DNA from: JBBQUN01 sp963698395
Lineage (GTDB): Bacteria; Actinomycetota; Acidimicrobiia; Acidimicrobiales; SZUA-35
Length of the DNA stretch: 64,000 bases
Assembly (NCBI GenBank): GCA_963698395.1
Contig: CAVOQQ010000003.1
Coordinates: 868,001-932,000 of the forward strand
Reading direction: 5' to 3'
Position 1 is the stretch's first letter; every line of letters begins with the position of its first letter. A program made the translations under genes and the position numbers. Below are positions 40,038-48,838 of this stretch, piece by piece. The notes beneath the pieces were generated by a model. That model did not search any database and was not told the DNA's origin. It was given only the letters and a program-made list of their open reading frames with translations.

Positions 40038-40919
40038 ATGATCATCCGCATCGCCACCAGACGCAGCCCGCTCGCCATGTGGCAGGCCGAGTTCGTTGCC
40101 GATCGGCTCCGAGCCGACCATCACGACCTCACCATCGAGTTCGTCTCGATGGACACCACGGCTGATCAACGGCTCGACATCGCCATCTCCGAACTCGGGG
40201 GAAAGGGCGCGTTCAGCAAGGAAGTGCAGCAACTGGTCCAGACCGATCGCGCCGATATCGCGGTCCACTCGGCCAAGGATCTGCAAGCGGTCACCCCCGA
40301 CGGCCTGATCCTGGCGGCCTTCCCGCTGCGTGGCGATGTGCGAGACTGCCTCGTCGGGGCTCGTCTCGACGATCTCCCCGAAGGGGCGCTGGTCGCCACC
40401 GGCTCGAACCGCCGTCGCGTGCAGCTCGCGTCGCTCCGGCCCGATCTCGAGTTCTGTGGTCTACGCGGCAACATCGCCACCCGGCTTGGGCAGCTCGATC
40501 AGTTCGCCGCCATGGTGATGGCCGCGACCGCCTTGGAGCGGCTCGGTACCAAGCCGGCAGTGGTCGATGTGCTCGACGCCGACGTCATGATCCCGCAGGT
40601 CGGACAGGGAGCGCTGGCGGTCGAGTGTCGTGACGACGACCACTCGACGCTCGAACTGCTCGCCGCCATCGACGATCCGGCAGTGCGTAGCACGGTCAGC
40701 GCCGAGCGAGACTTCCTCGTCGAGCTGGGCGGTGATTGCACCATGCCGGCCGGAGCCAACGCATGGGTCGACGACGAAAGCAACCTGTGGCTGCGAGCCA
40801 TCCTGGCCTCCGCCGACGAACAACGCATCGAGCGAATCGAGGTCGGGCCCGCGCAGGCCGTCGATCAGCAGTCGCTCGGCACGCTTGCCGCACAACGGCT
40901 GCGTGAACGAGTGTCGTGA
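40038..40919 (+). CDS. hemC: Hydroxymethylbilane synthase
   Basis: 293 residues. RIATRRSPLAMWQAEFVADR, SELGGKGAFSKEVQ, AVHSAKDL, GSNRRRVQLASLRPDL, and the dipyrromethane-binding Cys in ELGGDCTMPAG. Polymerises porphobilinogen. The ATG at 40038 gives the standard N-terminus. It overlaps hemD by 4 bases. Confidence 0.97.
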   Translation: MIIRIATRRSPLAMWQAEFVADRLRADHHDLTIEFVSMDTTADQRLDIAISELGGKGAFSKEVQQLVQTDRADIAVHSAKDLQAVTPDGLILAAFPLRGDVRDCLVGARLDDLPEGALVATGSNRRRVQLASLRPDLEFCGLRGNIATRLGQLDQFAAMVMAATALERLGTKPAVVDVLDADVMIPQVGQGALAVECRDDDHSTLELLAAIDDPAVRSTVSAERDFLVELGGDCTMPAGANAWVDDESNLWLRAILASADEQRIERIEVGPAQAVDQQSLGTLAAQRLRERVS

Positions 40920-41713
40920 CGCCGGCCTCGGCCGCCGGCGACGCCCGCTCGCCGCAGGAGTCGGTCCTCGCCGGCCTTCGAGTCGTGGTGTGCCGGACGA
41001 CTGACCAAGCGGTGGGGTTGCTCGCCTCGATCAGCGAGCTCGGCGGGACCGGCATTGCGCTCCCGCTGCTCGAGTTCGCCGAGCCCACTGACTCGGGCGC
41101 GGCGCTCGACCAGGCACTGGCCGGTGTCGACTCGTTCGACTGGCTGGTCCTCACGTCGGCCAATGCCGTGCAAGCGGTGGCCGGCCGCCGACCCCAGCTG
41201 CCCGAGTCACTGCGGGTGGCGGTCGTCGGTCCGGCCACGTCCCGAGCTGCGGCCGAAGCCGGGTGGGTGGCATCGTTCGAGCCGAGCGCAGCGACGGCCG
41301 AGGCGCTGGCGAGCGAGCTTCCATTGGATTCGTCGTCAGCCGGCCGGATCCTGGCTCCGCTGGCGGAGCTGGCGGCCGACACCATCGAGCGAGGGTTACA
41401 GGCGCGGGGAGCCGTGGTCGAGCGCGTCGACGCCTATCGGATGGCGACGCCCGAGCACAGCGCCGAAGCGATCGAAGCCGCGCTCGGTGCCGACGTGGTG
41501 CTGCTGACCTCGCCCTCGATCGCCAATCGGTTCGCCGATCTCGCTGTCGGGGCGGTCGATCCCCGGCCGAACCGCCGCCTCCCGAAGGCGGTCGCGATCG
41601 GCCCGTCGACCAAAGCCGCCGCCGTCGCAGCCGGCTTCGACGTGCTTGCCACGGCCGATCCCCATACCGAGGTCGGGTTGCTCGACGCTTTGGTGCGTAG
41701 CATCGGGTCATGA
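40916..41713 (+). CDS. hemD: Uroporphyrinogen-III synthase
   Basis: 265 residues, two alternating domains with weak conservation as usual: GLRVVVCRTTDQAVGL, WLVLTSANAVQAVAGR, LRVAVVGPATSRAAAEAGW, VVLLTSPSIANRF and VAIGPSTKAAAVAAGFDV. Closes and inverts ring D of hydroxymethylbilane. GTG start, co-translated with hemC and overlapping hemB by 4 bases. Confidence 0.9.
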   Translation: MTPASAAGDARSPQESVLAGLRVVVCRTTDQAVGLLASISELGGTGIALPLLEFAEPTDSGAALDQALAGVDSFDWLVLTSANAVQAVAGRRPQLPESLRVAVVGPATSRAAAEAGWVASFEPSAATAEALASELPLDSSSAGRILAPLAELAADTIERGLQARGAVVERVDAYRMATPEHSAEAIEAALGADVVLLTSPSIANRFADLAVGAVDPRPNRRLPKAVAIGPSTKAAAVAAGFDVLATADPHTEVGLLDALVRSIGS

Positions 41714-42687
41714 GCTTTCCCCAGCGTCGTCTCCGTCGGCTCCGTCGAACCCCTGCGCTCCGTCGCCTCGTTGCCGAAACCACGCTCACCCCGAGCGATC
41801 TCGTCGCCCCGCTGTTCGTCCGAGAAGGCATCACGACGCCGCAACCGATCGTGTCGCTGCCCGGTGTCGTACAGCACACGCAGGAGTCGGTGCTGGCCGA
41901 GGTCGATCGTCTCGTGGCGCTCGGCGTTCCGGCGGTGATCCTGTTCGGTATTCCCGAGCGCAAAGATCCCGAGGGTTCCGAGGCCTGGAACCCTGACGGC
42001 GTGGTCCAGATGGCGCTGAAGCATCTGCGGTCCCAGCACGGTGGCGAGCTGGTGATCATGTCCGACCTCTGCGTCGACGAGTACACCGATCACGGCCACT
42101 GCGGCGTGGTCGACGACAGCGGTGACGTCGACAACGATCGCACGCTCGAGCTCTATCGGCGGGCCGCCCTCGCCCAGGCGAGGGCTGGGGCCGACGTGAT
42201 CGCCCCTTCGGGCATGATGGACGGCCAGGTTGCCGCCATCCGCGACGCGCTCGACGGTGAGGGCTTCACCAAACAAGCGATTTTGGCCTACTCGGCCAAG
42301 TACGCGAGCTCGATGTACGGCCCGTTCCGTGATGCGGTCGACGTCACGATCGCCGGTGGTGGCAACCGCAAGGGCTACCAGCAGGATCCGCGCAATGCCC
42401 GGGAGTCGATGGAAGAGATCCGATTCGACCTCGATGAGGGGGCCGACATGATCATGGTCAAGCCGGCCCTCATGTATCTCGACATCATCGCGCGGGCCCG
42501 AGCCGAGTTCGACGTCCCCCTCGGGGCGTACCATGTCAGTGGCGAATACGCGATGCTGAAGGCGGCAGCCGCCAACGGGTGGATCGACGGCGACGCCGCT
42601 GCGATCGAAGCGCTCACGTCGATCAAGCGGGCAGGCGCCGACATGATCCTCACCTACCTGGCCGGTGAGGTCGCCGAGCTGCTGTAG
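41710..42687 (+). CDS. hemB: Porphobilinogen synthase
   Basis: 325 residues. Schiff-base lysines in LAYSAKYASSMYG and MIMVKPALMYLD; RRLRRTPALRRLVAET at the N-terminus. The metal-site segment reads DLCVDEYTDHGHCG: two of the three Zn-enzyme cysteines with Asp in the middle position, a mixed site between Zn and Mg types. Overlaps hemD by 4 bases. Confidence 0.96.
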   Translation: MSFPQRRLRRLRRTPALRRLVAETTLTPSDLVAPLFVREGITTPQPIVSLPGVVQHTQESVLAEVDRLVALGVPAVILFGIPERKDPEGSEAWNPDGVVQMALKHLRSQHGGELVIMSDLCVDEYTDHGHCGVVDDSGDVDNDRTLELYRRAALAQARAGADVIAPSGMMDGQVAAIRDALDGEGFTKQAILAYSAKYASSMYGPFRDAVDVTIAGGGNRKGYQQDPRNARESMEEIRFDLDEGADMIMVKPALMYLDIIARARAEFDVPLGAYHVSGEYAMLKAAAANGWIDGDAAAIEALTSIKRAGADMILTYLAGEVAELL

Positions 42688-42784
42688 CGCCCGAGCATGG
42701 CGAACCCGAGCCTGGAGAAAAGGCAGAGAAAGGGCGTGGCGGAGCCGTTGGGTGCCGGTGCCTCGATGCTGGCACACTGAGCAC

Positions 42785-44068
42785 GTGACCAACTCCGACA
42801 GCCCCACCACCAACGACGAGCTCTTTGCCCGGGCCCAGAAGGTTCTACCAGGCGGTGTGAACTCGCCGGTTCGAGCCTTCCTCTCGGTCGGTGGCACGCC
42901 GTACTTCGTGGCCAAGGCCAGCGGAGCGAAGGTGTGGGATGAAGAGGGACGCGAGTACCTCGACTACGTCCAGAGCTATGGCGCCTCGATCCTCGGTCAC
43001 GCCGACCCGAAGGTCATCGGTGCCATCACCGCTGCTGCGGCCAACGGCACCACCTACGGAGCACCCACTCGTCTCGAGGTCGAGCTGGCCGAGCAGATGA
43101 CCGCCTGGGTTCCCGGTCTCGAGATGGTTCGCATGACCTCGTCGGGGACCGAGGCCGCCATGTCGGCCATCCGCCTCGCCCGGGGAGCGACCGGTCGGGC
43201 GAAGGTGGTGAAGTTCGCCGGCTGCTACCACGGGCACACCGACTCATTGCTGGCTGCCGGGGGTTCGGGTGTCGCCAACCAGGGTTTGGTCGGCTCGGCC
43301 GGTGTTCCCGAATCGGCGGTGGCCGACACCGTGGTCGCTCCCTACAACGTCGTACCGACGCTCGACGAGTCGGTTGCGGTCCTCGCCGTCGAGCCGGTGG
43401 CGGCCAACATGGGACTGGTGGAGCCCGAGCCGGGGTTTCTCCAGGCGTTGCGCGACGAGTGCGATCGTGTCGGCGCCTTGTTGTTGTTCGACGAAGTGAT
43501 CACCGGGTTCCGCATGGGACGCGGCGGAGCGACCGCCTGGTCGGGGGTACAGCCCGACGTGTGGGCGTTCGGCAAGGTGATCGGTGGCGGTCTGCCGGTT
43601 GGCTGCTTCGGCGGATCGAGAGAGGTCATGGCCAACGTCGCCCCGCTGGGGCCGGTCTACCAGGGCGGCACGCTCTCGGGTAACCCACTGGCCATGGCGG
43701 CAGGACTGGCGACGCTCGATCAGCTGACCGACGACCGGTTCGCCGAGCTCACCGCTACCGCCACCCGTCTGGCCGACGGACTGCGGGCTGCGTTCGCCGA
43801 CGCCGGTGTCGCCGCCACCGTTCCGCAGGTGGGTCCACTGCTCGGCGTCTTCTTCGCCGACCAACCGGTCCGCGACTACGACGACGCCAAGGCTGCGGCC
43901 GAGGTCGGCCGGTACGCCCCGTATTTCCACGGCATGCTCGATCGAGGCATCGCATTGGCCCCGGGCCCCTACGAGGTGATGTTCCCGAGCCTGGCCCATA
44001 CGGCTGCCGACATCGAGCGCACCATCGAGGCTGCGGCCGAGGTGGCAGCCGAACTCGGCGGCTGCTGA
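42785..44068 (+). CDS. hemL: Glutamate-1-semialdehyde 2,1-aminomutase
   Basis: 427 residues, PLP enzyme making 5-aminolevulinate. VLPGGVNSPVRAF at the start, SSGTEAAMSAIRLAR, FDEVITGFRMGRGGA, and the PLP lysine Lys264 in FGKVIGGGLPVG. GTG start at 42785; 97 bases separate it from hemB, and CACACT 6 bases before the GTG may be a -10 box. It completes the set glutamyl-tRNA to uroporphyrinogen III together with hemACDB. Confidence 0.96.
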   Translation: MTNSDSPTTNDELFARAQKVLPGGVNSPVRAFLSVGGTPYFVAKASGAKVWDEEGREYLDYVQSYGASILGHADPKVIGAITAAAANGTTYGAPTRLEVELAEQMTAWVPGLEMVRMTSSGTEAAMSAIRLARGATGRAKVVKFAGCYHGHTDSLLAAGGSGVANQGLVGSAGVPESAVADTVVAPYNVVPTLDESVAVLAVEPVAANMGLVEPEPGFLQALRDECDRVGALLLFDEVITGFRMGRGGATAWSGVQPDVWAFGKVIGGGLPVGCFGGSREVMANVAPLGPVYQGGTLSGNPLAMAAGLATLDQLTDDRFAELTATATRLADGLRAAFADAGVAATVPQVGPLLGVFFADQPVRDYDDAKAAAEVGRYAPYFHGMLDRGIALAPGPYEVMFPSLAHTAADIERTIEAAAEVAAELGGC

Positions 44069-44158
44069 CCGATCGCCGTCGGGCGAGGTGACCGGCCCGC
44101 GTCGCACCGGCGAGGCCTCGGGGCCGGCCGGCCAGAGCAGAGTCGACCAAGCTGAGGG

Positions 44159-46492
44159 CTAGGGCAGGGTGCCGGTGCGGAGGACGAACTCCTTCGACGC
44201 CGAGAAGCCGGCGATCATGACGCCGCGGTCGACGCCGCGAGCCAGTTGCGCGAGCCAGTAGGAGCGGCCGCCCTCGTCGGGCGAGCGGGTGAGCACGTTG
44301 TTGTAGACCAGCTCGACGAAACGAGCGTCGGTCATGTTGCCGTACGTGGCGACGAACTCCGGTGACTTGGTCATCTCGACGGCGATGGTCTCGAGCGAAC
44401 TTCCTCGTCGTTCGGTGTTCATCCAGAACTCGAGCCCTGCGCTGTCGGGCTCGCGGAAGAAGGAGGCGAAGTACAGGCGCGAGATCCGCCCCTCCGACGA
44501 CGACGTCGAGCGGACGGTCGCCGTGTTGGCGATGAACTCGGGCGACTCGGAGAAGCCGGTCATGACCTGTCCACGATTGCGCCCGGCCTGCAGCTGCCCA
44601 ACCCAATACGTGAGACCGGCCGCATCGGCTGCTCGGCCGAGCACATTGCGATAGATGCGGTCGACGAACGCTGGATCGTCGAGGGCGCCGTAGCGCTGGC
44701 GAAACTCGGTGCTTGCGGCGAAGGCAGAGGAGATGTCGGCTAGCGAGGTGCCGGACGCTCGCTCGCGAAGCCAGTAGTCATAGCCCGAGCGGTCGGGCGA
44801 GCGTAGGAAGTAGGCGGTGAAGAGTCGACCGACTTCGCCGTCGAGCGGAAGGGGGCGGATGATCCCGTCGGAGACACCGACGAGCAGCGAGGCGCCGCTC
44901 GGACCACGACGGCCGTTGCGAACGGCCGAGACGCGAAACTGATACACCCCTTGCGGAAGCGCAGCGGTGGTCAGCGAGCTGGTGTTGGTCGATCCGATCG
45001 AGGTCCAGGGGCCGCCGATCAATCGTTGCTCGACTTGGTAGCTCTCCGAGCCGTCTGCGCCGATCGGTGGCTGCCAGGCAATCGTTTGCACTGCCCCCCC
45101 ACCGGTGGCAGCCACCTGTCGAGGCTGATTCGGTGTGTCGGGCATGGTGACCGAGATGTTCGAGGTCACACCGACGGTGCCTCGTGCCTCGGGTGTGACC
45201 TCGACGCGGTAGTCGAAACCGTTGTAGAGCGGGCCGAGCGTGACCGACGACTGGCTGGCGCTGACGGTGATCGAGGCATCGGTCTCGTTGCCGCGTCGAG
45301 CGAGGATGCGATAGGTCTGCGGGACGTCACCGATCTGGGCGAGGTTCGGATCGATCGTGAGCGCGATCTGCGCCGAGCCGGTGGTGGCGCCGAGTGATGG
45401 CGAGACCGGGGCGCCGGTGGTGGTCCACCCCTGCTGGGTCAACACGCCGAGGACGGCAGCGTCGATGGTGCGCTGCACGGAACCGGAGCCGAGTTCGGGC
45501 GTCATCATCGAACCGCCTCGAGTACCACCGGTGGTGGCGGAACTGAAGTGCGAGAAGCTGCTGCCGTTGATGAAGTAGCCAGGCGAGTACAGACCGTAGA
45601 GAGCGCCGCCCCCGACATCGATGGACAGGGCGGTGGTCAGCTGCGAGGACGGGTCGGGCTGGTCGAGAAGCCGGCCACCAGCGGCGTGGACGAGCGCGTC
45701 GTACGCGTAGGGCGGTGACTCGAGGGTTGGCTGGTTGGCCCCCGGCTTCCGCCAGGCCGAGCCGAGAAAGCCGATGCCGTGGGCCACTTCATGGAGCACG
45801 ACCGACAACATGTCGACCTGTGTGGCCGGGGGAGTGCCGGTGCCGGTGTACCAACGGTCGGCGGCGAAGCTGCAGGTGTTCGATGCGGCGAGTTCGGCGT
45901 TGAGCACCACGCGCACTTCCGGGTTGGAGCCGTTCAGGTCTCGACCCGTGAGGAGGTTGGCCAGCGCATTGGGGTAGCCGTAGTCGGTTGGCAGTTCGAC
46001 CAAGTGGTAGATCTCGGACGCACCGGCGTAGCCGAGGATGCCGGGGTCGCCGAGGCAGATCCACGAGACCTGTACCACGACGGGAAGCGGCGACTCGAGG
46101 ACGCTGCCCCACGTACCGACGGCTTGGCCGACCGCGGCGCGCACATCGGCTGGCACATTGGCATCGAACGAGGCGACGAAGCCTGCACGGGCAGCGCCTT
46201 GGCCAGGGGCAAGTCCGACCCTCGGGTTCGCCGCCGCTCGTTGGTCGAGTTGGGCGTCGACCGCTTCCATCCGCTCGATGAGGGCGGGATCGTTCGGGTC
46301 GAGGTCGCCGATCGTCTCGATGACGAAGGGAGCGTCGACGATCACATCGGTCGCCGACGCCGTCAGGATCGCCGTGCTCGGCGTGGCGAGGGACGACGGT
46401 GTAGCTGATGAGGGTGCGGTGGCAGCGGCCGGCACCGCACCGAGGAGGCCGACGCTCGCCACCAAGGCGAGAAGCATGCGCCGTGTACCCAT
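44159..46492 (-). CDS. Secreted zinc metalloprotease-like protein with Fn3-like and DUF4214 repeats
   Basis: 777 residues. Signal peptide MGTRRMLLALVASVGLLG; N-terminal catalytic region with zinc motif HEVAHGIGFLGS (His234-His238), followed by DALVHAAGGRLLDQ and FSHFSSATTGGTRGGSMMTP. Fn3-like domains follow (residues about 400-530: QPRQVAATGGGAVQTIAWQP, GVYQFRVSAVRNGRRGPSG). The C-terminal 240 residues hold four DUF4214 repeats, each with a YF-x-R-x-PDxxGxxxW core. GGAGGG is 6 bases before the ATG. An upstream in-frame ATG at 46609 is less likely. Substrate unknown. Confidence 0.82.
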   Translation of the reverse strand: MGTRRMLLALVASVGLLGAVPAAATAPSSATPSSLATPSTAILTASATDVIVDAPFVIETIGDLDPNDPALIERMEAVDAQLDQRAAANPRVGLAPGQGAARAGFVASFDANVPADVRAAVGQAVGTWGSVLESPLPVVVQVSWICLGDPGILGYAGASEIYHLVELPTDYGYPNALANLLTGRDLNGSNPEVRVVLNAELAASNTCSFAADRWYTGTGTPPATQVDMLSVVLHEVAHGIGFLGSAWRKPGANQPTLESPPYAYDALVHAAGGRLLDQPDPSSQLTTALSIDVGGGALYGLYSPGYFINGSSFSHFSSATTGGTRGGSMMTPELGSGSVQRTIDAAVLGVLTQQGWTTTGAPVSPSLGATTGSAQIALTIDPNLAQIGDVPQTYRILARRGNETDASITVSASQSSVTLGPLYNGFDYRVEVTPEARGTVGVTSNISVTMPDTPNQPRQVAATGGGAVQTIAWQPPIGADGSESYQVEQRLIGGPWTSIGSTNTSSLTTAALPQGVYQFRVSAVRNGRRGPSGASLLVGVSDGIIRPLPLDGEVGRLFTAYFLRSPDRSGYDYWLRERASGTSLADISSAFAASTEFRQRYGALDDPAFVDRIYRNVLGRAADAAGLTYWVGQLQAGRNRGQVMTGFSESPEFIANTATVRSTSSSEGRISRLYFASFFREPDSAGLEFWMNTERRGSSLETIAVEMTKSPEFVATYGNMTDARFVELVYNNVLTRSPDEGGRSYWLAQLARGVDRGVMIAGFSASKEFVLRTGTLP

Positions 46493-46632
46493 CGGTTGCC
46501 CTCCTGCCGGCCATGGAGTGGCGTTCACCCCGGTGGTGAACAACGTGACTCCAACAACTAGCAGCAGTTGGGGCCAACGCGTGCTCGACTGGTCATGCTC
46601 GACGGACAAATTCTCCTCAACGAGTTCCTCGC

Positions 46633-46648
46633 TGTGATGGCCGTCACC
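46633..46648. promoter_or_regulatory. CRP/FNR-like palindrome (tentative)
   Basis: TGTGATGGCCGTCACC resembles TGTGA-N6-TCACA. It lies between the protease gene start and the cytochrome c terminator, about 140 bases upstream of the protease ATG. No promoter boxes position it, so significance is doubtful. Confidence 0.25.
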
Positions 46649-46652
46649 ACAA

Positions 46653-46694
46653 AACCACGAAGGGCACCGGCGTGAGCCGATGCCCTTCGTGGTT
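46653..46694 (-). terminator. Rho-independent terminator after the cytochrome c gene
   Basis: Perfect 14-bp stem: 46653-46666 (AACCACGAAGGGCA) pairs with 46681-46694, 14-base loop. On the minus strand it is followed by TTTTGTGG, 23 bases past the stop codon of the gene ending at 46717. Confidence 0.8.
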
Positions 46695-46716
46695 GCGTTC
46701 GTCGATGAACGAGAAA

Positions 46717-47589
46717 TCAGCCGCCCATGGCCGCTTCTTCACCTTCGGCCGCCTTGGGACCGGGGCATGCCTCGGGATCCTCGGGGTTGCCGGTGGCGCC
46801 CGGGGTGTATTCGGGGTTGGCGCAAGAAAGCAGGAACTCGATGGCGGCCTCGTCGATCACGTGGGACTCACCGGATTCGATCTTCTCGCGAAGTTCCTCT
46901 TCCCAGGCGATGTAGGCCTCGCTGGTGAGTTCCTCGCCACCCAGGATGTGCCGTTCGTGGTAGACGACCAGCTCGAGATGCTCGAGGGACAGACCGTTGG
47001 CCCCGGAGAAACCGGGCATCACGCCTCGCTGGCCGGCGACCCGGGCGCCGCCTTCGCGGTTGGGGTCACCGTATTGCTCACCGGCGATGGCGCCGGAGCC
47101 TCGGGCGATGTGGACCATCTGATCGATGGGCTCGGGGAAGGTCAGCATGATCTCGCCGCCGCTGAACTGGTATCCCGATCCGCCGCCGCCACCGGCACCA
47201 TGGCAACCGGCACAACCACCCTCGACGGTGTAGACCTCGGCGGCGTCGATGAGAAAGGTGTCTTCGACCGCCGGTTGTTGCATGGTGCCAGCGTAGATCC
47301 AGGCCCAGATCGGCAGGGCGAACACCAAGCCCATGGCCCAGATCGGCATCTTCTTCCTGGCGTTGGCCGCTGCGATGTAGGCCGGTACCGGCTTCTCGGG
47401 TGCCGCCGGCTTGTCGGGGCTCATCGACGCCGCCGCCTTGGCAAGCGCCGGTGGCACGCCGGCGGGAGCGGCGGCCGCAGCAGCAGCGGGCGTCACCTCG
47501 CCAGATGCGGGCGAGGCGTCGGCATCGGCGGAGGAACCGCCCTTGGCCTTCTTGCTTCGCTTGAGAAGATGTTCTGGGATCTCGGTCAC
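46717..47589 (-). CDS. Membrane-anchored cytochrome c of the bc-complex locus
   Basis: 290 residues. N-terminus MTEIPEHLLKRSKKAKGG, then an Ala/Pro-rich cytosolic linker of about 60 residues, one membrane helix (MPIWAMGLVFALPIWAWIY) and an extracytoplasmic heme domain with CAGCH and a probable axial Met in GVMPGFSG. It probably carries electrons between the bc complex and oxidase. GTG start; divergent from the bc operon. A putative -10 box TAGCAT lies 58 bases upstream (47652-47647). The N-terminal motif is shared with the cytochrome b subunit at 49.7 kb. Confidence 0.8.
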   Translation of the reverse strand: MTEIPEHLLKRSKKAKGGSSADADASPASGEVTPAAAAAAAPAGVPPALAKAAASMSPDKPAAPEKPVPAYIAAANARKKMPIWAMGLVFALPIWAWIYAGTMQQPAVEDTFLIDAAEVYTVEGGCAGCHGAGGGGGSGYQFSGGEIMLTFPEPIDQMVHIARGSGAIAGEQYGDPNREGGARVAGQRGVMPGFSGANGLSLEHLELVVYHERHILGGEELTSEAYIAWEEELREKIESGESHVIDEAAIEFLLSCANPEYTPGATGNPEDPEACPGPKAAEGEEAAMGG

Positions 47590-47928
47590 GATACGTCCGG
47601 GGGTTCCAGGGGTCGGGGCGCGTCCGTCAGGACGGAACAGGGGACAATGCTAGGTCCGATCGGTTGCCGCTGCCCATTCTTGACCATGCATTTCTTTCGC
47701 CCAGTTTTCTTTCCTGTGAGAAAGACTGTCTGATCGGATGAAAAGGTCGCCTTGCGGGCATTCGCGTGCTACACCGACGGTGCTCGTTATCCGGCCCCCG
47801 GTTTGCCGGTGACCCACTTTCCCACTGTAGATTGTGCAGAGCTTCACAAAGTCTCGAGGATGCGTCGTCTTGCCGACCTCTCCAACGGGCCTGTGAACTG
47901 CCCTTTTCGTCCATCCAGGAGTTTCGCC
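47590..47928. promoter_or_regulatory. Divergent intergenic region between cytochrome c gene and bc operon
   Basis: 339 bases without a convincing gene. It holds the minus-strand -10 box TAGCAT (47652-47647), an AT-rich middle (47680-47740), a plus-strand promoter TTGCCG-N19-TAGATT (47803-47833) with a Rex operator, and AGGAG (47917-47921) 7 bases before the GTG at 47929. Confidence 0.6.
47832..47849. promoter_or_regulatory. Rex operator
   Basis: TTGTGCAGAGCTTCACAA differs from the Rex consensus TTGTGAANNNNTTCACAA at one fixed position (C for A at position 6). It overlaps the last two bases of the presumed -10 box TAGATT (47828-47833) and the start site, so bound Rex would block the bc operon. 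The rex gene is in this window. Confidence 0.75.
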
Positions 47929-48372
47929 GTGGTCGCCCTCGTGGTGTCGACATTGATCGCAGTCGTGATGAGCCTCGCCATCACGTGGTACGCCAAGCGA
48001 CGTCCTCAGGGAACGAGGACGACCTGGGGCGAGGCGATGTTCGGGAGCGTCTACGTCTTTTGCATCCTCTACCTCGTCTTCGGCGTCGTGCCCCATCAAT
48101 GGCTCACCCTCGCCGAGAACGAGTGGAGCTGGCGGGCTGACCGCATCTGGGACGCGTGGGGCTTGATCACCGCCCAGAGTCGGGGCGGATGGTTCCCCTT
48201 CGAGATCACCTACCGGGTGCTCTCCGACTCCATCGCCGCACTCATCTACATCGTCTTCCTCGGGGGCATGGTCAAGATGTGGGGCGACTGGCAGGTCCGT
48301 GGTGATGGCACCGCTGCCTCCAAGGAGATCGAGACGAGCACCTACGGTCGTCCCCTGGTGAAGCGGGGTTGA
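47929..48372 (+). CDS. Small membrane protein heading the bc operon
   Basis: 147 residues with two or three hydrophobic segments (VVALVVSTLIAVVMSLAITW, FGSVYVFCILYLVFGVVP, DSIAALIYIVFLGGMVKMWG). Not a family I recognise. GTG at 47929 follows AGGAG by 7 bases. It lies 6 bases before the ferredoxin gene, suggesting it anchors or partners the ferredoxin at the membrane. Upstream in-frame ATG at 47752 would include the Rex operator and is rejected as start. Confidence 0.65.
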   Translation: MVALVVSTLIAVVMSLAITWYAKRRPQGTRTTWGEAMFGSVYVFCILYLVFGVVPHQWLTLAENEWSWRADRIWDAWGLITAQSRGGWFPFEITYRVLSDSIAALIYIVFLGGMVKMWGDWQVRGDGTAASKEIETSTYGRPLVKRG

Positions 48373-48378
48373 TGATTC

Positions 48379-48795
48379 ATGGTCACGACTGATGCCAACC
48401 CACCGCTCCCAGAATTCCGCGACGACTATGTGCTGGTCGAGGTCGACGCCGACTACCTCGGCAAGGCCGTCAAGCCGAAGCAGTTCATCCACATCGATCA
48501 GTCGGAGTGCATCGCCTGCGAGGGATGTGTCGACATCTGCCCGTGGAAGTGCATCCACATGCAGCCCACCGAGGTCATCAGCGAGAGCTACGGCATCGCT
48601 CGCCCCGGCGATGACCCCAACGATGCCTTCATCTTCACCATCGACGACGACGTGTGCACGCGCTGCGCGCTGTGTGTCGATCGCTGCCCCACCGGCGTGA
48701 TCATCCTCGGCAAGATCGTCGATCCGAACGCCACCGGCGACCTCCATCAACGAATGACCTCCTACGGCTACGGCTACGGCATGCGCCTCGCCTGA
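48379..48795 (+). CDS. 2[4Fe-4S] ferredoxin-type protein of the bc locus
   Basis: 138 residues. Two cluster motifs: CIACEGCVDICPWKCIHM and CTRCALCVDRCPTGVIIL, 8Fe ferredoxin pattern with an insertion of about 30 residues between them. N- and C-terminal extensions (ends YGYGYGMRLA). Its place inside a quinol-cytochrome c reductase operon implies electron exchange with that complex, which ordinary bc1 operons do not have. Confidence 0.85.
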   Translation: MVTTDANPPLPEFRDDYVLVEVDADYLGKAVKPKQFIHIDQSECIACEGCVDICPWKCIHMQPTEVISESYGIARPGDDPNDAFIFTIDDDVCTRCALCVDRCPTGVIILGKIVDPNATGDLHQRMTSYGYGYGMRLA

Positions 48796-48838
48796 GTCTG
48801 ACGTACGACACCCTTCAACGAAGCAACAGGAAACCTCC

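Noticed and set aside
46633..46648. CRP/FNR-regulated promoter of the protease gene
   Set aside because: The palindrome is imperfect, about 140 bases from the start codon, with no recognisable promoter boxes. Listed only as a tentative low-confidence site.
47752..47928. Longer N-terminus for the first bc-operon protein
   Set aside because: It would place the Rex operator and -10 box inside the coding sequence; the GTG at 47929 has a good ribosome binding site and starts directly with a membrane helix.
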